A stretch of 64,000 nucleotides of DNA from Cervus elaphus (Eukaryota > Chordata > Mammalia > Artiodactyla > Cervidae): the NCBI RefSeq assembly GCF_910594005.1, contig NC_057826.1, positions 85,061,163 to 85,125,162 of the forward strand, given 5' to 3'. Made by a program: the position numbers and the translations under genes. Below the pieces are notes generated by a model. It was not told where the DNA came from. It did no database searches and worked only from the letters and a program-made list of their open reading frames with translations. Below are positions 57,956 through 64,000 of the stretch, piece by piece (position 1 is the first letter of the stretch; each line of letters starts with the position of its first letter).

Positions 57956-60390
57956 ACGATTAACTAACATGTACAAATAAACATGTACAAATAGCTATCA
58001 CTACCTGGACTCCCAATCCTAAGCAGAGAACCTATGGGTTCAAACGTGGAAATATCATGATATAAAGATTAATGGAGTTGATTGAGAAGAATGCTCAAAC
58101 CAAAGTAGGCTTCTTATATTCAGCTCCTTGCTCAAAAACCACTGCTCTCCTAAGGTGTCAAATAATCAAAAATAATGCCAGAAATTCTGTCTTGACTACA
58201 GTCCCCAGGTAGGCAGAAGAGTGTTTCCCTAGGTCAGTCTCTACCTCTCCTAACGAGAGCACCTCACTATGCTCATTATGATGCTCATGTTTTAAAGATC
58301 CAGTAAAAATTTTTCACAGAACATGACCCAAATCATAAGCCAATTTCACCTGTGTTCAACCAATGAAACAGCAGTCTGATCCAACGCTGGAGGAAAGCTC
58401 ACTGTGCTGCCTGTCTATTTAAGTACGGCACACTGCTGTAATAGAGGATTTCAGGAACTCAGCAGTCAGGCTAGTCCACTGACCTGTAGGACCAATTCCC
58501 TTCGCTCTAGAGATGAGACTGTTTTCTTATTTTATAGAATTGGAAAGAAAATGAAGGAGTCTTGTGGAAGTTAATAAGAGGTACATCTGCAGGCCTGGAA
58601 AAAATGCCACAGTGAGGAGCTAAAAAGAGTAGACACCCAAGAAGAAGGCAGAAGGAGGTGGGAGAAGCATGAAGAAAGACAAATGGGAAGATGCCAAAAA
58701 AAAAAAAACAAAAACATACTTTCCACTGAAATTTGGTCTGCGCCAGTTTTGCACATGGGTTAAGAGAATAGTTTCTTCCTGCTCCTCAAGTTGACCTTCC
58801 TGTACCACAAAACCCTCCATTCAGAAAATCCAGAAGGCCTAGAAGCAAAGGTTATTTTCCTCATGGGCACAGAAACAGGTGTTTAACCATCATTTTTAAG
58901 CTTGGAGGAGAAAAGGGGATGCAAATAGTTTAATATCTCGAATGTAAACATTTCCATTTCTCCTACTCTTTTGAACTCTGGGTGCAAATGAGTGCATTCT
59001 CTTACACATATTTTTGTATGCAAATGTCTATATATGAAAACTAAGAGTATTAAAATAAATCATCTGGAAAAATAAGTATCACCTTTAATTAAATCAGTAT
59101 CTAAACTGTAGTTTGCTGACAGCAGAAAAAGTATGCTCTGTAATGACCTTCAGTTGAAGAACTGAATGAGACTGATAATTATCACTTTTTAAAAGGTAAA
59201 ATGGGTAACAGTGTGATTGATTTTTTAGTTTTCAAAAAAATTACGTGTCTATCCTCTAATTTTATATAGAAAATCTAATACATGTAGGGCAATCAGAGAT
59301 ATAACAAACTACTATTATTAAGAACTACAGTTTCATTTTATAAAAGTTAAAACACATTTCAGAAGTCTGCATAATGGATGTCAAAAGAGATGAAATGCTA
59401 GATTGGGGAGCAAAGTAGAAGTAAGCTGCAGACACAGAAAGGCTGATATAGATTACTCATTAGGAAGTAAAAGCTCCAGCACTTTAATTCTAGTCACACC
59501 AAGAGTCATTCTCTAAACAGTCTTTTGATTTACCAAATCCAGGTCTTATGGTGGGAAGGTAAGAATTAATACAAAAAAAAAGTCACACATACAAATACAA
59601 TCTTGGTTTTAAATTTACTTCAAAAGCAAACCAAAATCTATACAAAGCATAAGAAAATTACACTCCAACACATAAAAAATAAATACAAACACATGACCTG
59701 TTTTACTTTATCTAAAAGTAACCACGGGATGAATTCTAGAGAAATTTCAATCTTAAGCAGAAATACAAGTTACACCATCAAGGCTATTAGTTAAAGAATA
59801 ATGTATTATTTCTATTAAAAAGGAAGTTAACAATTCACATCCTAAGTGAACTTGAAAATATGAATTTCCTAATCTGCTAAATGGATAAAATTGCAATTTG
59901 ACATGCTAAATATTGTGTGTTTTTTTTACATGCTAAATATTGTTATAGCTCACCTCTTTTGGTTGAGCTTTAACTAAATTCACAATATATTCGTCAGATT
60001 TTCTAATCCCCACTTCACCTACCTTGGAGTTGAAAAACTCCTTATTAGCTTTTAGATTCTATAGAGACCTCTCAAAATAATCTGAAATAAAGCACTAAAG
60101 TGAATGTCTGTTTGTCCATTTGACAGCAATTCTTTTATAACCATAATTATTGAATCTATTAAGATTTCTACTCTTATCATGCAATGAGAAAAATGCTTCT
60201 GTCAATGACTGTCATGTAAACTTCAATTGTTAATATAAACTGAAGAAATAGCCATCAACATACTTCTGGTAAAATACATCAATGAATAAGTTACATAGTG
60301 GGGGAAAGAGGCAAGACACATTGATCACACTGAAAAATTAACAAAGCTGTTAAGAAAACTTAGATTTTAACATGTTTGGTAAACTAAAAT

Positions 60391-60598
60391 TGGCTTCCCT
60401 TGTGGTTCAGTGGTAAAGAATCCACTTGCCAATGCAGGTTCAATCCCTGAGTCAGGAAGATTCCCTAGAGGATGAAATGGCAGCTCACTCCAGAATTCTT
60501 GCCTGGGAAATCGCATGGACGGAGGAGCCCAGCAGGCTACAGCCCACAAGGGTGCAAAAGAGTCTGACATGACTTAGCAACTAAACAACAACAAAAAC
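60391..60598 (+). repeat. Bov-tA SINE
   Basis: Head 'ggcttcccttgtggttcagt', body, and tail 'gtctgacatgacttagcaac' with a CAA-rich end. Confidence 0.9.
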
Positions 60599-60660
60599 AG
60601 AACTTTAAATAATAACTACTTAAGAAAACAAAGATGGCAGAACAAAGACCAAATATAACA

Positions 60661-60876
60661 ATGCGTGCATGCTAAGTTGCTTCAGTTGTGTCCGACTCTT
60701 TGCGACCCTATAGACTACAGCCAGCCAGGCTCCTCTGTCCATGGGATGCTTCAGGCAAGAATACTGGAGTGGGTCACCATTCCCTTCTCCAGGGGATCTT
60801 CCCAACCCAGGAACTGAACCTGCATCTCCTGCACTGGTAGGCAAATTCTTTACCACTGAGCCACCTGGGAAGCTGC
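60661..60876 (-). repeat. Bov-tA SINE
   Basis: Antisense full unit, 60 bp from the sense copy at 60391, so the two form an inverted pair. Confidence 0.92.
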
Positions 60877-60884
60877 TAAAAAGC

Positions 60885-61565
60885 CAGCTAGATGCTTCCT
60901 ATTTATAAGAGCAAAAACTGCCTCAAGGAGATACCACTTCATACCCACTAGGTTGGTTATAAACAAGAAGACAATAACAAGTGCTAGCAAGAATGTGGAG
61001 AAAAAAAAAAAAAAGAATGTGGAGAAATAGGAACCCTCATATATCACTGGTGAGACTGTAAAACAGTACAACTCCTTTGGAAAACCGTCTGGCAGTTCTT
61101 CAAAGGTTAGACAGAGTCACCCAGTATTTCCACTCCTAAGTACATAACCAAGAAAATTGACAACATGTCCATATAAAAACATGTATATGAATATTCATAA
61201 GCTTTATTAATAATACTGAAAAAATAGAAACAACACAAATGTCCATCAACTGATGAATTAAAAAAATGTGGTACAATGGAATACTATTTTGCTATAAAAA
61301 AGAATGAAGTGCTGAAACATGCTATAACATGAATGAACCTTGAAAACATTATCCAAAACAGGCAAATCCATAAAGACAGAAACTGCATTAGAAGTTCCAG
61401 GGGCTGGGGAGTTGGGACTGGAGAGTGACTGATAATGAGTATAATAAAGTCTCTTCAGGGTGAGGAAAATGTTCCAACACTGACAGTGGTGATGGTTGCA
61501 AGACTCTGTGAATATACTGAAACCAACGAATTGTACACTTTAAAAGAGTAAATTTTATGGTAAAT
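60885..61565 (+). mobile_element. Old L1 3' end
   Basis: Sense: 'caaggagataccacttcata cccactagg', 'ctttggaaaaccgtctggca g', 'ccatcaactgatgaatt', and the 3' end 'aattgtacactttaaaagag taaatttta'. Contains a direct repeat around an A tract (60989-61027). Confidence 0.85.
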
Positions 61566-61863
61566 TCAATCCTAAAGGAAATCAGTACTGAATATTCATT
61601 GGAAGGACTGATGCTGAAGCTGAAACTCCAATACTTTGGCCACCTGATGTGAAGAACTGACTCATTTGAAAAGACCCTGAGCTGGGAAAGATTGAAGGTA
61701 GGAGAAGGGGACGACAGAGGATGAGATGGTTGGATGGCATCACCAACTAGATGGACATGAGTTTGAGTAAGCTCCGAGAGCTGGTGATGGACAGGGAAGC
61801 CTGGTGCGCTGCAGTCCGTGGGGTCACAGAGTCGGACACAACTGAGCAACTGAACTGACTGAT
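61566..61863 (+). mobile_element. BovB 3' end
   Basis: 'cctaaaggaaatcagtactg' through 'gatgagatggttggatggca' to the tail 'actgagcaactgaactgact'. Joined directly to the old L1 3' end. Confidence 0.9.
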
Positions 61864-62049
61864 GTATCAATAAAGCCACTATTTAAAACACAAAGAACTT
61901 CTAAAATAAAATGCCACAAAAGGTTGAAAAAACAAAGAACACAGCTTTTATCAGGCAAACAGTAATAAAAAGGAAGCTTAAAAAAAGTAACAACACAAAA
62001 CAAGGTCACTTTATGAGGAAAAGTCTAAAAGCAGGGGGAAAAAAATCAG

Positions 62050-63530
62050 TTTAATTAGAGACTTTCCCCCTCAGATTAAAAACAAAGGATGGTCATTCTC
62101 ACCACCATTATTCAACAGTGTATTGCAGTCCCAAAAAGTGCAATAAGATAACAGCATATAAGGTACTAAAAGAAGAAATAAAACTGCCTCTATTACCAGA
62201 TGACATTGTAGCCTTATATAGAAAATTTCAAAAACTTTTTTAAAAAAAGCCTTCTTAGAACTAAGTAATGAGCTCAACAAGGTCACAAGATAGAAAATCA
62301 AGAACAAAAAGTCAAGCATACCTCTATATACTAAAAACTAGCATGAAAAATCAAAATTTAAATTATAATACCACCTGTAATCACTCAACAGAGCGAAATA
62401 CTTAGATATAGCTGTAATAAACAAGTGTAAGACTTGTATACTGAAAACTACACACAAAATGCTGATGAACAAAATAAAAATTAAATGCAAAGATATTCAT
62501 ATATTGAAAGACTCAATAGAAAAACTGTATATTATCCCTAAATTGATATAGAGGTATAACTCGATTTCCATCAAAATCTCAGCAGGTTTTTTTGGTAGAG
62601 AGAGACAAGACCACTTTTAAAATTTATATGGAAAGGCAAAGAAACTATAATAGCAACAAAAATTTTAAAACAAAAGAATAAAGTTAGAGAAATTACTCTG
62701 CTCAATTTTATGAGACTATATATCTATGGTAACCAAGATCATGTGATATAAATGAGAGACAGAAAACAGATCAGTGGACCAGAACAAAGGACTCAGAAAT
62801 AGACCCAAATAAATATGGACAATGATTTTTGACAAAGGTGAAAAAGCAATTTGATGGAGGAAGGATACACTTTTAAAACAAATGATACTGCAGTAATCAG
62901 AAATCTGGAGATGAACCTTACCTTATATAAAAGGTAACAACAAACAGGGCACAGATTTAAACATAAAACATAAAAATATAAACCTTTTAGAAAAATACCA
63001 TAGGAGAAAATCTTTCAGACATATCCAGAGTTGAGCAAAGAGTTTTTAGACTTTACCTCAAAAGCATGATCTATAAAAAAAAAAAAAAATCAATTTTGCT
63101 CTGTATAATACCCTATCAAGAAGATAAAAAACCACTACAAAACAGGAGAAAATATTGGCAAATCACATATTCAACAAAGGACTAGTATCTAGGATATGTA
63201 AAGAACTTTAAAACAACTACAAAACAGGAGAAAATATTGGCAAACCACATATTCAACAAAGGAGTAGTATCTAGAATATATAAAGAACTTTGAAAGCTCA
63301 ATAATGAAAACACAAATGAATACTCCAATTAGAAAATGGATTAAAAATATGGAGAAATATCACTAAAGAGGATATTCAGATGCCAAATAAGCAAATAAAA
63401 AGATGTTCATAAAAAAAAATAAATAAAAAAAGATGTTCAATAGCCATTAAGCCAAATTAAAATTATAAGATATCACTACACATCTACCAGAAAGGCAAGA
63501 GAAAAAAAAAAAAAAAAAACCAACCAAATG
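62050..63530 (+). mobile_element. Old sense L1 ORF2 region
   Basis: 'ccattattcaacagtgtatt', 'gatgacattgtagccttata tagaaaa', 'gaccagaacaaaggactcag aaatagaccc', 'aacaggagaaaatattggca' in ORF2 order. Contains an 82-bp tandem duplication and A-rich tracts. Confidence 0.85.
63134..63297. repeat. 82-bp tandem duplication in L1
   Basis: Copy 1 (63134-63215) and copy 2 (63216-63297) start identically (ACTACAAAACAGGAGAAAAT) and differ at a handful of sites. Confidence 0.9.
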
Positions 63531-63589
63531 ATGTAAAAGATTCAGAGAAACCGGATCACTTATACATGGCCAGTAGAAATGCAAAATGG

Positions 63590-64000
63590 TATCGTTATTG
63601 TTTGTGCCTTCCAAGAGTCTCTGTTTCCCTCAGTCCTATGGAAGATCTGTAAACAAATCCTGCTGTCCTTCAAAGTCAGATTCCTTGGGGATTCCCACTC
63701 CCTTTGCAGGTTCCCCAGGTTGGAAAGCCTGATGTGGGACCTAGAATCTTTGCAACAGTGGGATTTTTATGGTATTACTGTTCTTCAGTTTGTGGGTCAC
63801 CCACTCAGTGGGTATGGGATTTGATTTTAACCTGATTGTTTTCCTTAGAAGAAAAGCTATGACCAACCTACACAGTGTATTAAAAAGCAGAGACATCACT
63901 TTTCTGACAAAGGTCCATATAGTCAAAGCTATGGTCTTTCCAGTAATCATGTATGGATGTGAGAGTTGAACCATAAAGAAGGCTGAGCACCAAAGAACTG
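63590..64000 (+). mobile_element. BovB sequence (from about 63850) joined to an unplaced segment
   Basis: From about 63851 BovB ORF2 is clear (AMTNLHSVLKSRDITFLTKV, KAMVFPVIMYGCES) and continues past the window end. The preceding 63590-63850 segment is GC-richer, with phrases such as 'gtgggtcacccactcagtgg', and is unlike the L1 before it. I cannot name it; possibly an LTR or another composite repeat. Confidence 0.75.

Larger units (their letters stand above)
1..64000 (-). other. PIAS1: PIAS1 gene, internal part (exons 3-9 with introns)
   Basis: The whole window appears to lie inside the minus-strand PIAS1 transcription unit. Seven exons occur in correct order and in continuous frame (phases 2/2, 1/2, 1/0, 0/0, 0/1, 2/0, 0/2 in transcription order). 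PIAS1 is a nuclear E3 SUMO ligase that stimulates SUMO transfer from UBC9 and modulates STAT1, p53 and nuclear-receptor transcription (family knowledge). The PINIT and exon-7 residues match PIAS1 rather than PIAS2, PIAS3 or PIAS4; for example PIAS1 has VPNTIVVSWTAEIGR where PIAS2 has VPNQISISWASEIGK. The SAP domain exons (1-2) and the SUMO-interacting/C-terminal exons (10 onward) are not in the window. Exon numbers assume the human gene structure. That the flanks are intron is inferred from the absence of any other coding exon. Confidence 0.93.
34466..64000 (-). other. PIAS1: PIAS1 intron 2, 3' part (at least 29.5 kb)
   Basis: No further PIAS1 exon is found, so intron 2 continues past the window end. 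Contents: a cryptic exon candidate (35262-35314), a young antisense L1 (35430-36745), several Bov-A2/Bov-tA copies, an L1 and Tigger mosaic (39200-48000), BovB 3' ends, L1 fragments and microsatellites. Nothing identifiable in 36750-37980, 38250-38820, 48010-50440, 51300-52490, 52800-54320, 56470-57830 and 57960-60390, apart from diverged old-repeat-like patches. Confidence 0.8.

Noticed and set aside
34466..64000. PIAS1 exon 2 (SAP-domain exon)
   Set aside because: I looked for the peptides around QVLLGYAGRNK, RRFPQKIMTPADL and LPFYDLLDELIKPTSL and for a long matching minus-strand frame; none is present.
1..64000. CRISPR array, operon, prophage or bacterial-type system
   Set aside because: Spliced exons, SINEs and LINEs show mammalian intron DNA; no regularly spaced repeats with unique spacers occur.

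Overview
The window is mammalian nuclear DNA from a ruminant, most likely a bovid. The evidence is the repeat content: BovB (RTE-type LINE), Bov-tA and Bov-A2 SINEs, CHR-type tRNA-derived SINEs, and a ruminant L1 with a G-rich 3' UTR, on top of older mammalian MIR, L2, L1M and Tigger remnants. I cannot tell cattle from sheep, goat or other bovids.

The only host protein-coding gene I can support is PIAS1, an E3 SUMO-protein ligase. It lies on the minus strand and runs off both ends of the window. Seven coding exons are present, each with canonical AG/GT splice sites and matching phases: 34465-34381, 34121-34074, 30374-30284, 29609-29475, 21436-21331, 10807-10734 and 812-652. By comparison with human PIAS1, recalled from memory, they are exons 3-9 and encode about residues 157-390: most of the PINIT domain, the linker, and the SP-RING with Cys351, His353, Cys374 and Cys377. 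Exons 1-2 must lie beyond base 64000, and exon 10 onward before base 1.

Layout: 1-651 is intron 9; 813-10733 is intron 8 (long antisense L1, SINEs, a BovB 3' end); 10808-21330 is intron 7 (a near-perfect U6 snRNA copy, a 5'-inverted L1, L2, an unexplained open frame); 21437-29474 is intron 6 (SINE/L1 nests and a retroposed LTR-like transcript); 29610-34380 holds short introns 5, 4 and 3; 34466-64000 is part of intron 2. Intron 2 contains a young antisense L1, a Tigger DNA transposon broken by BovB and SINE insertions, L1 mosaics and a possible cryptic exon.

I found no operon-like or novel multi-gene system. The more interesting signals are a splice-competent cryptic exon at 35262-35314 that would introduce a stop, four places where direct repeats bracket an A/T tract (possible tail-only retroposition), a 47-bp L1 3'-UTR fragment with perfect target duplications, a twin-primed L1, and datable nested insertions. 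Repeat edges are by eye and uncertain by roughly 5-30 bp unless a target-site duplication is cited.
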